IMG/VR virus record: IMGVR_UViG_3300020459_000026
Coordinates: 1-40,662 of that record
Source: a virus
DNA length: 40,662 bases
Strand: one strand, 5' to 3'
Shown here: piece by piece, positions 18,726-28,427 of the stretch
Layout of the letters: every line of letters begins with the position of its first letter
Position numbering within the stretch: the first letter of the stretch is position 1
The notes under the pieces: model-generated
Seen by the model: the letters and a program-made list of their open reading frames with translations, nothing else
Told to the model about the DNA's origin: nothing
Databases searched by the model: none
Position numbers and translations under genes: made by a program

Positions 18726-20324
18726 ATGGCTGCACAGGTAACCGATCAATTTAGAATATTAAACGCTAATAACTTCATCGAAAGTGTGGAGAATAATGCA
18801 AATTCTTATTATGTATTTGTTGGATTAGCAAATCCAGGATCTGGTACTAATGATCCACAGGTTGGTTTTGGTAGAACCAGTGCGTGGGATACAAATACAC
18901 CAAATCCAGTAGATAGTATTAATTATATTAGCCATTATCAAGACACTATGATGTATGGTAAGAGAGTTAATAGTGAAAATATAAGAAGATTAATTAAAAA
19001 ACGAGAATGGTCTAGTGGTGAGCAATATGAAATGTATCGTCATGATTATAGTGTAGAAAATCAATCACCTATAACTAAGAAATCTAGGTTATATGATACT
19101 ACTTACTATGTAATGAATAAGAATTATAATGTATATGTTTGTATTGATAATGGATCATCTGGAATCAATACTACAGGTAATGCATCTCAAGATGAACCAT
19201 TATTTACTGATTTAGAACCTTCTAGAGCTGGTGAAAGTGGTGATGCTTATATTTGGAAGTATTTGTTTACAGTACCTCCTAGTGATATTATAAAATTTGA
19301 TTCTACAGAATATATTACTGTGCCTAATGGTTGGTTAACTTCAACAGAATCTCAAATTCAAGCAGTTAGAGATAATGGTGATTCTACTATAAATAACAAT
19401 CAGATTAAAAAGATTTATATTGATAATCAAGGATCTGGTTATAAAAATGTTACTGATAAAGAAGTTGATATATTAGGTGATGGTACAGGTGGTAAATGTG
19501 TTATAACAACAGATTCTGCTGGTAAAATAATAAAAGCAGTTGTATCTGCTGGTGGTAGAGATTATACTTATGGTATGATAGATTTAGGTGTTCTTGATGG
19601 TGGTAATATCACTATTAGAGCAAAATTAATACCAATAATACCTCCAGATAAAGGTCATGGTGCTAATGTATATAAAGAATTAGGTACTGATAAAGTATTA
19701 ATATATTCTAGATTTGATGATAAGAATAAAGACTTTCCAATAGATACTAGATTCTCACAAATAGGGATTGTTAAGAATCCAACATCATATGGATCAACAT
19801 CTACTTATACTGCAAGTGAATTTTCTTCGTTAAAGGCACTTAAGTTTAGTCCTTCTGGAAATTATGATACAAATTATCCAAGAATTGGACAAGAAATTCG
19901 TCAACCTTTAGGATCTCCTGCTGGTGCTGCTGGAACTGCTTATGGTTATGTTGCATCATGGGATAAAGAAACTGCGGTTCTTAAGTATTTCCAAGATAGA
20001 TCATTATATTATAATTCAGTACTTGCGGATCAAACAGATTATGGAAATGTAACTAAGGAAGCAAAAGTTCTACCTTTTGAATCTTCAGGAACATCAGTAA
20101 TTTCTGCAAATTTTACTGGATCACTTGAAACTACATTTACTGGTATTACTACTACTTCTATCACAACTAATAAGATTATTAGTTTAGGTACTCAGTTTAC
20201 TGCAGGTATTTCTACTGAGGAGATAAATAAAGGATCAGGGGAAGTTATTTACATAGATAACAGACCTTTGGTTCCACGTAATACACGACAAAAAGAAGAC
20301 GTTAAAATCATCCTGGAATTCTAA
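18726..20324 (+). CDS. 8: Baseplate wedge subunit gp8
   Basis: The 532-residue protein opens AAQVTDQFRILNANNFIESV, followed by SYYVFVGLANPGSG and a NYISHYQDTMMYGKRVNSEN block, as in gp8 of T4-like cyanophages. T4 gp8 is shorter (334 residues). The first 190 residues include IKKREWSSGEQYEMYRHDYS and YVMNKNYNVYVCIDNGSSG. IWKYLFTVPPSDIIKFDS is another recognisable family element. Residues about 235-285 hold two GxGY-type repeats (DNQGSGYKNVTDKEVDILGD and VVSAGGRDYTYG), which are also present in the giant protein, gp14 and the DUF4815 protein and may account for some of the extra length. In T4, gp8 dimers sit at the wedge periphery and contact gp7 and gp10. The ATG follows a late promoter; the stop abuts the next ATG. 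Confidence 0.87.
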   Translation: MAAQVTDQFRILNANNFIESVENNANSYYVFVGLANPGSGTNDPQVGFGRTSAWDTNTPNPVDSINYISHYQDTMMYGKRVNSENIRRLIKKREWSSGEQYEMYRHDYSVENQSPITKKSRLYDTTYYVMNKNYNVYVCIDNGSSGINTTGNASQDEPLFTDLEPSRAGESGDAYIWKYLFTVPPSDIIKFDSTEYITVPNGWLTSTESQIQAVRDNGDSTINNNQIKKIYIDNQGSGYKNVTDKEVDILGDGTGGKCVITTDSAGKIIKAVVSAGGRDYTYGMIDLGVLDGGNITIRAKLIPIIPPDKGHGANVYKELGTDKVLIYSRFDDKNKDFPIDTRFSQIGIVKNPTSYGSTSTYTASEFSSLKALKFSPSGNYDTNYPRIGQEIRQPLGSPAGAAGTAYGYVASWDKETAVLKYFQDRSLYYNSVLADQTDYGNVTKEAKVLPFESSGTSVISANFTGSLETTFTGITTTSITTNKIISLGTQFTAGISTEEINKGSGEVIYIDNRPLVPRNTRQKEDVKIILEF

Positions 20325-23300
20325 ATGGCACAAAAAACTAATTTAAATATAAGTCCTTATTATGATGACTTTAAGAAGGACAATAATTTTTACAAGGTTT
20401 TATTTAAACCAGGAAATCCTGTACAGGCTAGAGAATTAACTACTCTACAGTCACAGTTACAGAATCAGGTTGAATCTTTTGGTAGTCATATTTTTAAGGA
20501 TGGTTCTTGTGTAGTACCAGGTAATATTGCATATGATTCTCAATACCATTCAGTTAAATTAGATCCTGATCATTTGGGTGTTCCAGTTTCATTATATGTT
20601 TCTAATTTAGTAGGTAAAAGATTAACAGGACAAGATTCTGGTGTTACAGTAACAGTTGACAAATATTTTTTACCAGAAGATAGATCGGATATTACAGACT
20701 TAACAATATTTGTTAAGTATAAAAATTCTGGTTCAGATAGTGAAACAGAAGTATTAAAAGATGGTGAGTCATTAATTACTGAAGAGTCATTTACTTATGG
20801 AAATACTCCAGTAAATGCTGGTGAAACTATTGCTACTCTTATATCTGTAAGAGCAACTCATATTGGATCTGCTGTAGGGATTGCTACAGGTGTATACTTT
20901 GTAAGAGGAAGTTTTGTTGATGTTACTGCAGATAAAATTGTACTAGATCCATATACTAATGTTCCATCTTATAGAGTTGGATTAAATATATTAGAAGAAA
21001 TAGTTACTGCTAAAGACGATTCTTCATTATATGATAATGCTAGAGGTTTTACAAACTATGCTGCACCAGGAGCAGATAGATTAAAAATATCTACTATTTT
21101 ATCAAAAAAACCATTAAGTGATTTTAATGATAAAACTTTTGTAGAATTGCTTAAATTAGATAAAGGTGAAGTCAGAAAAATTGACGATCAACCAAAATAT
21201 AATTTAATTAGAGATTACTTTGCCAAAAGAACTTTTGAGGAGTCTGGTAACTATACAGTAAATAGATTTGATGTTGAAGTTAATCATTCATTGAATGATG
21301 GTATATCTAATGAAGGTGTATTCACATCTAAACAAACAACAGATCAAGGTAATAAACCCACTGATGATTTGATGTGTGTTAAATTATCTCCAGGTAAAGC
21401 TTATGTTAAGGGGTATGATGTAGATAAGGGTGGTACTACTGTAGTTGATGTTGCTAAACCAAGAGATAAAAGAGATATTGACTCAGCAAATGTTGAGTTT
21501 AAGATGGGTAATAAATTAAAAATTAATAATGCCATAGGTAGTCCAAATATAAGTATTAATACAAATAATATTGTAGATCTTCGTTCGGAAAGAGTTAATA
21601 ATGCTGGAGGTAATGGAGGATCTGTTATTGGAAAGGCAAGAGCATATGCGTATAATTTAGCTGATGCTCCATATGAAAATAAGGCATCTGAATGGGATTT
21701 AGAATTATTTGATATTCAGACATATACTTATCTGAATTTTAGTAGATCTTTTTCTAACGCTGAATTAGGTCAAAATTCTTTTGTAAGGGGTGTAAATAGC
21801 GGTGCTACTGGATATACAGTTGCTGCTGGTGGTGGTAATAGTGGACATAGTTTAGTACAAGTTACAGGTACTTTTATTGTAGGGGAACAAGTTATAGTTA
21901 ATGAAGATACTTCAATTGCTGCAAGTATTCAAGAAGTTAAATCTTATTCATTAAATGATGTAAAAGCAGTACATCAATCTACTGCAGGAGTTACTGATTT
22001 TAAAGCAGATACTGTTCTACAAAAAGTTTATTATACAGATTCTGATTCTACTGGGTCTAGTTTTTCATCAAATGATACTGTTAATATTGATGTTTCTGCA
22101 AAAACACTTACATCACCAGGTAAGAATTTCTTAGGATTTAAGGTAGGTCAAATAATAAGATATCAAGATCCTACTGCTGGTATAACATCTGAGACCTTTA
22201 ATAAAGTTCAATCTATTTCTACTGATGGTTTAACCTTAACAGTATCTGGAATAGCAACAGTTGCAGGTGTATGTGATGGTGGAATTCCAGATAATGATAT
22301 TTCTGTACCTATTGCACTTGGAGCACCATCACTTATTGATAATTCAGAGTCTAGATTATATGCACCTTTAGATTCTACGTTTGTATCTGATGTTGATCTT
22401 TCTACTTCCAAGTTAATTGTTACTAAGCAATTAACTAATCAAACAGTTAGTGGTACTAATTTAACTATTAATATTAGTGATTTTACTGGAATTGGTAGTG
22501 CATTCTTTGAGCCATTTGATGCAGAGAGATATTCAGTTATTAATTCAAATGGTACTATTGAACCATTAACAGAAGATCAATTTAATTTGGCATCTAATGG
22601 AACATCAGTAGATCTTAAAGGATTAACTAATGGATCAAATGTTAGAGTAAATTGTACTCTAAGAAAAAATGTAATTAAGAATAAGGCAAAAATATTTGTT
22701 AGAAGTCAAAAATTAGTTGTTGATAGAAGTAATACTGGTATATCAACATCTGTTACTGGATTAACTACTTCAGTATCTCATTCTTATGGACTTAGAGTAG
22801 ATGATAGAGAGGTATCATTAAATGTACCTGATGTATCTAATGTAGTTAAAGTATTTGAATCTGTAGACACTGCTAATCCTATTTTAGATAAATTAACTTT
22901 TGTTTCTGGATTAAATCTAGATACTGCTACTGTTCTTGGTGAAAAAGTAGTTGGTGATGAAACTGGAGCAGTTGCTCAATTAGTTACTAGACTTTCTGCT
23001 AATGAAGTAGAAATTTGTTATCTAAATTCTGAAAAATTTAAGATTGGTGAAAAAGTTATTTTTGAGGAATCTGCGATAACAAGTAATCTTCAAGATAAAT
23101 TGGATGGTGTATATCTTGATATAACTGATAGATTTACTTTAGATAAAGGACAGAAAGAACAGTTTTATGATTATTCTAGACTTGTTAGAAAAGAAGGATC
23201 TCCTTCACCATCAAGAAAATTATTAGTAGTTTTTAATAAGTATGAAGTTCCATCTAATGATACTGGAGATGTATATACTGCAAATTCTTATGGTCAGGAA

Positions 23301-26300
23301 AGATTTGGATATGATATACCACATTTAAAAAATGGTTTAAGAGCATCAGATACTATTGATTTTAGACCAAGAGTTGAAAACTTTACTGCGACTAATACAT
23401 CACCATTTTCTTTCTTTAATAGAAATTGGGCAAGTTCTGGAAATAATCCATCATTAGTTGTTAAATCTGGTGAAGCATCAACAGTTGGATATCAACATTA
23501 TCTACCAAGAACTGATAAAGTTGTTCTTAGTACTAGTGGTGAGTTTATGGTTACTAAAGGTTCATCTTCTATAGATCCTAAAGTACCAGAAACTGTTGAA
23601 AATTCAATGCATATGGCAACTATTGAGTTGCCACCATATCTTAATAATACAGATGATGTAAAGATATCTCTAGTAGATAATAGAAGATATACTATGAGAG
23701 ATATTGGTAAAATTGAAGACAGAGTTGAAAATTTAGAGGAATTAACATCTTTATCATTACTTGAATTAGATACAAAAACTTTAGAGGTAAAAGATTCTCA
23801 AGGATTGAATAGATTCAAGACTGGATTCTTTGTTGATGATTTCAAGGGTAACAAATTTATGGATATAAGTGATCCTGATTGTACCTGTGATGTTGATGTT
23901 GTAAAACAAGAATTAAATGCACCATTTGATAGATATTCAGTCAAACCACAACAAGCATTAGATCCTTCCATAGATTCATCTACTGCTGATTATAGTGCTG
24001 ATCTTAAGTTATTAGATCCTAATTTGAGAAAAACTGGTGATATGATCACCTTAAATTACGATGAAGATGAATGGATTGTTCAAGCACAGGCATCGAGAGT
24101 TGAGAATGTAAACCCATTTAATATTGTTGTATTTAATGGAAGGATTCAATTAAATCCAGCATCTGATACATGGGTAAGAAATGTAGTAGTTCAGGGTGGT
24201 GGAAGAACCATTACTGGTCCATCTGCTGGTAGTTTTGTAACAGAGACTAGAATAAGTAGTGAAGTAGATACTCATATTAGGTCTAGAAATGTTCAATTTG
24301 GTGCAAATGGATTAAAACCATTTACAAGATACCATTCATTCTTTGATAGTACTGCTGGTATTGATTTTGTTCCTAAATTGGTAGAAATTTCTATGGTTAG
24401 GGGTGTATTTACTGCTGGAGAAACTGTTGAAATTTCTGTTGGTGGTAGTACAATAGGTATATTCAGAATTGCTCAACCAAATCATAAATCTGGGGATATT
24501 AATAATCCTCAAGTATTCTATTCTAATAATCCATATGATACTGCAGTTACTTTACCATCTTCATATGCAGCATCTTCGACTGTATTAAATGTTGATATTG
24601 CATCATTAGCAGATGAAACACAATCTGGATTCTGGGGATATCTTCATTCTGTTGGTGCAACTATTGTAGGTAGAACTAGCAATGCAGAAGCAACTGTAAG
24701 TGACCTCAAATTAATTTCTGATACATTTGGTGATATACATGGATCATTCTTCTTCAGAGATCCATTAGCAACTCCACCTCCAACAAATAGATGGAGAATT
24801 GGTACCAAGACATTTAAGTTATCTTCTAGTTCTACTAATGCACAGAATGTACCAGGATCATCATTAATTAGTGATGCTGAAGCACCTTATACTACTCGTG
24901 GTATTGTAGATACATTCCAGCAGACTAATATTGAAATTAGGATGCCACCCCCACCTCCAGAACCAATTATTATTAATAATACATTTGTAACTAATGAAAT
25001 AACTGAAGTTACTAATGTTACTAATAATATAACTGAAGTAACTCAAATTATTAGGGAAGAACAACCAGCACAACATGATGACCCCTTAGCACAAACATTT
25101 AGAGTTACTGAGGCATTCCCTGATGGTGGATTCTTAACTTCTATAGAATTTTATTTAAGAACTATAGATGAAACTCAACCATTAAGAGTTGAACTTAGAA
25201 AAGTTGAACTTGGATTACCAACAGAAATATTGGTTCATGATTATACTCAAAAAACACTTTATCCAGATGCAACAACTGATGGTCTTGCAATGCAGACTGA
25301 TAGATCTAATGCAGTACTTAAAACTTCTGCTGATGCATCAGTTGCAACTAAAGTAACTTTTGATTCACCAGTTTACTTGAATAGTAATGAAGAATATGCT
25401 TTTGTTCTATTAGCACCTACATCAGATAAGTATGAGGCATGGATATCACGTATGGGTGATAAGACTATTGATACACAGAATTTACCAGATGGTGAGAGTG
25501 CAATAGTTACACGACAATACTTAAATGGTAGTTTGTTTAAGTCTCAAAATGGTAGTACTTGGACACCATCACAGTTTGAGGATCTTAAATTTAAGATTAA
25601 TAGATGTAAGTTTAAGGCAAATCTAGGAACTCTTTTCCTTTATAACCCAAGTTTAGGAAAACAAAATAACATAAGTCAAAGATTATTACCAAATCCAGTT
25701 AAGACTCTTCCTAGAAAACTTAGAGTTGGTATTAATACTCTTTCAGCATCAATATCAGGTGATATACTTGTCCCTGGTAGAAAAGTAACTGAGGGTACAC
25801 AACCAGGACCAACTGGAATAATAGAAGATATTGGTGGACAATGTAAGTCTGTTGGTTCTTCTATGCTTTCACTTGGTTCTGGATATCAACCATCATTAAC
25901 TGATACTGATGTTGATACCTTTGCCGTAACAGGAGGAGGAAAAGGTCTTAAAGTTAAATTAGCAACTGATGGAAATGGAGTACCTACTGTATCTTTAGTA
26001 GGTGCGGCTTTAAGTGGTACTGGTTATAGAGTAGGTGATATTATAGGAATTACAACATCTAGTTTAGCTACATCAAAAGGTACTGGTGCTCAATTTAGTA
26101 TTAATACAATTGGAAATACAGATACTTTATACTTGACTAATGTTCAAGGTAAAGAGTTTTCAACTGGTGGACATATTAAGTGGTTCAATGGTATCACTCC
26201 TACAGCAGGATCTGGATCTACTGCAGTTACTTCTTCTACAGTAGTTAGTGGAATTTATACTGGTAATGTACTTGAAGTTGAGCATTATAATCATGGATTA

Positions 26301-27608
26301 AATGCTGCTAATAACTGGGTAACTCTTGCTGATCTTAAACCCAATACAGCACCAGTTAAATTAACTGCAGATTTAGCAGTTGATGCATCAGTAATTTCTG
26401 TTGCAAATACTTCAGAATTTACTACTTTTGAGGGTATATCTACTACTAGAGGATTTGTTCAGATTAATGGAGAAATTATTTACTATAATGGTATTGCTTC
26501 TAATGAATTAACGATTGGTGGTAGAGGAATTAACAATTCACTCAAAAGAACTCATAGTCTAAATGATCTAGCATTTAAGTATGAATTAAATGGAGTATCA
26601 TTGACAGGTATCAATACAACTCATGATATGGGAAGTATGGATGTTAATGTTACTTCTTTAAGAGAGAATGATAAGTATTATCTACAAATTTCTAGAACTG
26701 GAAGACAGCATCTAGAGAATAGAGATACTTCAACATTAGATAATCAATTAAGTTTTGCCAGCGAAGAATTTGTTGGTGGAGATAATGCATTCTCATCTCA
26801 AAACTTACAGTATAATGTAGTTGTTCCAGAATTTAGTGTAATTACTCCTGGAAATACTACAATCAATTCTGCTTTGAGAAGTATTTCAGGTACAAGTTCT
26901 GGTGGAAGTGAGATCTCATTCCAAGATCAAGGATATGAAGATGTTCAAGTTAATGCAATTAATAGATTAAGTACACCTAGACTTTTAGCATCTCAAATTA
27001 ACGAAACTAAGAGATTAGATTCTTTACCAAATAATAAATCAACTACATTAGCAGTTGTATTTAATTCTAACAAACTTCATGTATCTCCGATGTTAGATCT
27101 TCAGAATGGGAAGATTATCTACGAAAGAAGTAGAATTGACAATCCAATTTCTGATTATACTACAGATAATAGAGTACATAGAATTAGTGGTGATCCACAT
27201 TCTGGTGTTTATATTTCTAAGAAAATTGATCTTAAACAACCAGCAAGTTCATTAAAAGTACTTCTTACTGCATATAGAGATTCTTCTGCAGACTTTAGAG
27301 CACTTTATCAACTTTATAGAGAAGGTTCTGATGAAATTGAACAATCATTTGAGTTATTCCCAGGATATGATAATCTGAAAGATACTGATAATGATGGATT
27401 TGGTGATACTGTTATTGATGTTAAGAATAATAGTGGTAGATCAGATGTTAAAGTTCCTGCTAGTGCATGGAATGAATTTAAGGAATATCAATTCACTGCT
27501 GGTGATTTAGAATCATTTAGTGGATTTAGAATTAAAATTGTTATGAGTGGAACTAACGAAGCTAGAGCACCTAGATTTAAGGATCTTAGAGTTATCGCAC
27601 TTGCATAA
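20325..27608 (+). CDS. DUF4815-containing giant baseplate/fibre-attachment protein (2427 residues)
   Basis: The N-terminus (ISPYYDDFKKDNNFYKVLFK, PVQARELTTLQSQLQNQVES) is the DUF4815 signature of T4-like marine phages. Further landmarks: DTIDFRPRVENF near 1010; a probable coiled coil YTMRDIGKIEDRVENLEELT near 1122-1140; a polyproline run MPPPPPEP at 1540-1547; two 10-residue repeats VTNEITEVTN and VTNNITEVTQ at 1555-1574; DPLAQTFRV near 1586 followed by a beta domain; a GxGY repeat at about 1850-1905; and an RG...R.HS turn module at about 2012-2087. No signal peptide or membrane segment. The gene occupies the place of T4 genes 9-12, so a role in the outer baseplate or fibre attachment is inferred from position. 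ATG 20325 is the base directly after the gp8 stop. Confidence 0.85.
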   Translation: MAQKTNLNISPYYDDFKKDNNFYKVLFKPGNPVQARELTTLQSQLQNQVESFGSHIFKDGSCVVPGNIAYDSQYHSVKLDPDHLGVPVSLYVSNLVGKRLTGQDSGVTVTVDKYFLPEDRSDITDLTIFVKYKNSGSDSETEVLKDGESLITEESFTYGNTPVNAGETIATLISVRATHIGSAVGIATGVYFVRGSFVDVTADKIVLDPYTNVPSYRVGLNILEEIVTAKDDSSLYDNARGFTNYAAPGADRLKISTILSKKPLSDFNDKTFVELLKLDKGEVRKIDDQPKYNLIRDYFAKRTFEESGNYTVNRFDVEVNHSLNDGISNEGVFTSKQTTDQGNKPTDDLMCVKLSPGKAYVKGYDVDKGGTTVVDVAKPRDKRDIDSANVEFKMGNKLKINNAIGSPNISINTNNIVDLRSERVNNAGGNGGSVIGKARAYAYNLADAPYENKASEWDLELFDIQTYTYLNFSRSFSNAELGQNSFVRGVNSGATGYTVAAGGGNSGHSLVQVTGTFIVGEQVIVNEDTSIAASIQEVKSYSLNDVKAVHQSTAGVTDFKADTVLQKVYYTDSDSTGSSFSSNDTVNIDVSAKTLTSPGKNFLGFKVGQIIRYQDPTAGITSETFNKVQSISTDGLTLTVSGIATVAGVCDGGIPDNDISVPIALGAPSLIDNSESRLYAPLDSTFVSDVDLSTSKLIVTKQLTNQTVSGTNLTINISDFTGIGSAFFEPFDAERYSVINSNGTIEPLTEDQFNLASNGTSVDLKGLTNGSNVRVNCTLRKNVIKNKAKIFVRSQKLVVDRSNTGISTSVTGLTTSVSHSYGLRVDDREVSLNVPDVSNVVKVFESVDTANPILDKLTFVSGLNLDTATVLGEKVVGDETGAVAQLVTRLSANEVEICYLNSEKFKIGEKVIFEESAITSNLQDKLDGVYLDITDRFTLDKGQKEQFYDYSRLVRKEGSPSPSRKLLVVFNKYEVPSNDTGDVYTANSYGQERFGYDIPHLKNGLRASDTIDFRPRVENFTATNTSPFSFFNRNWASSGNNPSLVVKSGEASTVGYQHYLPRTDKVVLSTSGEFMVTKGSSSIDPKVPETVENSMHMATIELPPYLNNTDDVKISLVDNRRYTMRDIGKIEDRVENLEELTSLSLLELDTKTLEVKDSQGLNRFKTGFFVDDFKGNKFMDISDPDCTCDVDVVKQELNAPFDRYSVKPQQALDPSIDSSTADYSADLKLLDPNLRKTGDMITLNYDEDEWIVQAQASRVENVNPFNIVVFNGRIQLNPASDTWVRNVVVQGGGRTITGPSAGSFVTETRISSEVDTHIRSRNVQFGANGLKPFTRYHSFFDSTAGIDFVPKLVEISMVRGVFTAGETVEISVGGSTIGIFRIAQPNHKSGDINNPQVFYSNNPYDTAVTLPSSYAASSTVLNVDIASLADETQSGFWGYLHSVGATIVGRTSNAEATVSDLKLISDTFGDIHGSFFFRDPLATPPPTNRWRIGTKTFKLSSSSTNAQNVPGSSLISDAEAPYTTRGIVDTFQQTNIEIRMPPPPPEPIIINNTFVTNEITEVTNVTNNITEVTQIIREEQPAQHDDPLAQTFRVTEAFPDGGFLTSIEFYLRTIDETQPLRVELRKVELGLPTEILVHDYTQKTLYPDATTDGLAMQTDRSNAVLKTSADASVATKVTFDSPVYLNSNEEYAFVLLAPTSDKYEAWISRMGDKTIDTQNLPDGESAIVTRQYLNGSLFKSQNGSTWTPSQFEDLKFKINRCKFKANLGTLFLYNPSLGKQNNISQRLLPNPVKTLPRKLRVGINTLSASISGDILVPGRKVTEGTQPGPTGIIEDIGGQCKSVGSSMLSLGSGYQPSLTDTDVDTFAVTGGGKGLKVKLATDGNGVPTVSLVGAALSGTGYRVGDIIGITTSSLATSKGTGAQFSINTIGNTDTLYLTNVQGKEFSTGGHIKWFNGITPTAGSGSTAVTSSTVVSGIYTGNVLEVEHYNHGLNAANNWVTLADLKPNTAPVKLTADLAVDASVISVANTSEFTTFEGISTTRGFVQINGEIIYYNGIASNELTIGGRGINNSLKRTHSLNDLAFKYELNGVSLTGINTTHDMGSMDVNVTSLRENDKYYLQISRTGRQHLENRDTSTLDNQLSFASEEFVGGDNAFSSQNLQYNVVVPEFSVITPGNTTINSALRSISGTSSGGSEISFQDQGYEDVQVNAINRLSTPRLLASQINETKRLDSLPNNKSTTLAVVFNSNKLHVSPMLDLQNGKIIYERSRIDNPISDYTTDNRVHRISGDPHSGVYISKKIDLKQPASSLKVLLTAYRDSSADFRALYQLYREGSDEIEQSFELFPGYDNLKDTDNDGFGDTVIDVKNNSGRSDVKVPASAWNEFKEYQFTAGDLESFSGFRIKIVMSGTNEARAPRFKDLRVIALA
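24987..25043 (+). repeat. 30-nt tandem repeat encoding a VTN-x-ITEVT stalk
   Basis: Two units of 27 nt, at 24987-25013 and 25017-25043, are identical at 23 of 27 bases and spaced 30 nt apart. They encode VTNEITEVTN and VTNNITEVTQ just after a polyproline run and just before a DPLAQTF domain. The regular V, I, V spacing suits a short oligomeric stalk between two domains, but the fold is inferred. Confidence 0.7.
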
Positions 27609-27610
27609 TT

Positions 27611-27811
27611 ATGAAAAAAGTTGAAGGGCATAATCATCTCTTTCGAGATGATTCTTCTGGTGCCATTGTAAATACTGATTCTGCAGGTTATACACAGTAC
27701 ATAAAAGCAAGAACTCAGAAAGAACTTGAGAAGAAAGAACTTGATAAAATGAAGTCAGATATAGAAGAAATTAAATCTTTACTTAAAGAGATTGTCAAAG
27801 TTAAGGTATGA
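27611..27811 (+). CDS. Small conserved-looking protein with C-terminal coiled coil
   Basis: The 66-residue product begins MKKVEGHNHLFRDDSSGAIV, a phrase I associate with small proteins in the structural clusters of T4-like marine phages but cannot attach to a named function. Residues 30-62 (ARTQKELEKKELDKMKSDIE and onward to KSLLKEIVK) form a highly charged probable coiled coil. It starts 2 nt after the DUF4815 gene stop, so it is likely translated from the same message. A structural or assembly-factor role is plausible by context only. Confidence 0.75.
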   Translation: MKKVEGHNHLFRDDSSGAIVNTDSAGYTQYIKARTQKELEKKELDKMKSDIEEIKSLLKEIVKVKV

Positions 27812-27823
27812 AGGTCATGCTAG

Positions 27824-27831
27824 TATAAATA
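27824..27831 (+). promoter_or_regulatory. T4-type late promoter TATAAATA upstream of the 113-residue ORF
   Basis: A perfect TATAAATA lies 27 nt before the ATG at 27859, in the 47-nt gap after the small coiled-coil gene. It sits in an imperfect palindrome (CTAGTATAAA facing TATATTCTAG). A second, poorer TATAAATG overlaps the ATG at 27859 and is too close to serve that gene. This is the last clear late promoter before the one at 36835, so it may serve the whole run from 27859 to gp17. Confidence 0.75.
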
Positions 27832-27858
27832 TATTCTAGATCCTGATAATTTTTATAA

Positions 27859-28200
27859 ATGGCAGCAGTTTACACTAGTAACTTAGTTGTTAACACTGGG
27901 ACAACCTTTAATCAAACATTTGAGCTCGAAAATAGCGACTCTAGTTCTGCATTAGACTTAACTGGATATTCGGTATTTTCACAGATGAGAAAACATGCAG
28001 CAGCAACTGGTGTAACTACGTTTACATCATCTATAGTTAATGCAGCAACTGGTAAGATTAAGGTTGGACTATCAAGTGCAACAACAACTAATGTAAAACC
28101 TGGCCGTTATGTCTATGACGTATTACTGACTGATGGTGTTGGTACAGTAACTAGAGTTGTGGAAGGATCTGTTCTAGTCAGAGCAGGGGTAACCAAATAA
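27859..28200 (+). CDS. Small beta-rich probable virion protein (113 residues)
   Basis: The sequence is almost entirely alternating beta-type residues: TSNLVVNTGTTFNQTFELEN, LDLTGYSVFSQMRKHAAATG, GKIKVGLSSATTTNV and GRYVYDVLLTDGVGTVTRVV. The layout (receiving strand, TGYS.fsqmR, then GRYvYDvll..G...rvveG) resembles the Ig-like beta-sandwich domains at the N-termini of phage baseplate upper proteins (BppU-like). That resemblance is from pattern memory, not a search. It is the first gene after a late promoter and overlaps the next gene by one base (TAATG), so it is probably co-translated with the fibre module downstream. A fibre-attachment or baseplate accessory role is inferred. Confidence 0.75.
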   Translation: MAAVYTSNLVVNTGTTFNQTFELENSDSSSALDLTGYSVFSQMRKHAAATGVTTFTSSIVNAATGKIKVGLSSATTTNVKPGRYVYDVLLTDGVGTVTRVVEGSVLVRAGVTK

Positions 28201-28427
28201 TGGCAGATATACGAGTTAGAGTAGGGCAACAAAATGCCACCAAAGTTGTTTCATCCTTGGGTGGAACAAAGACTGCTACTCTCGCAGAATTGAATGATGT
28301 GGATATTTCCTCCGCACAAAATGGTATGGTACTTGTATACAATTCTACCATTTCTAAATGGGAAGCAACTTTGGAATTAACACCAGGGATAACACAAAAT
28401 TTGGACGTAAACGGAGGTAGCTGGTAA
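28200..28427 (+). CDS. Small protein with fibre-type LNDVD...W motif (75 residues)
   Basis: The product contains LAELNDVDISSAQNGMVLVY followed by NSTISKWEA. This L-x-D-V-D...NG-x-V-L-V-Y-N...W motif is common in phage tail-fibre proteins, where it forms short shaft-linked units. The rest is short and lacks a known fold. It overlaps both neighbours by one base (TAATG at each junction), which suggests translational coupling to the 113-residue protein and to the fibre gene. It may be a fibre connector, or a domain split from a longer fibre protein. Confidence 0.7.
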   Translation: MADIRVRVGQQNATKVVSSLGGTKTATLAELNDVDISSAQNGMVLVYNSTISKWEATLELTPGITQNLDVNGGSW

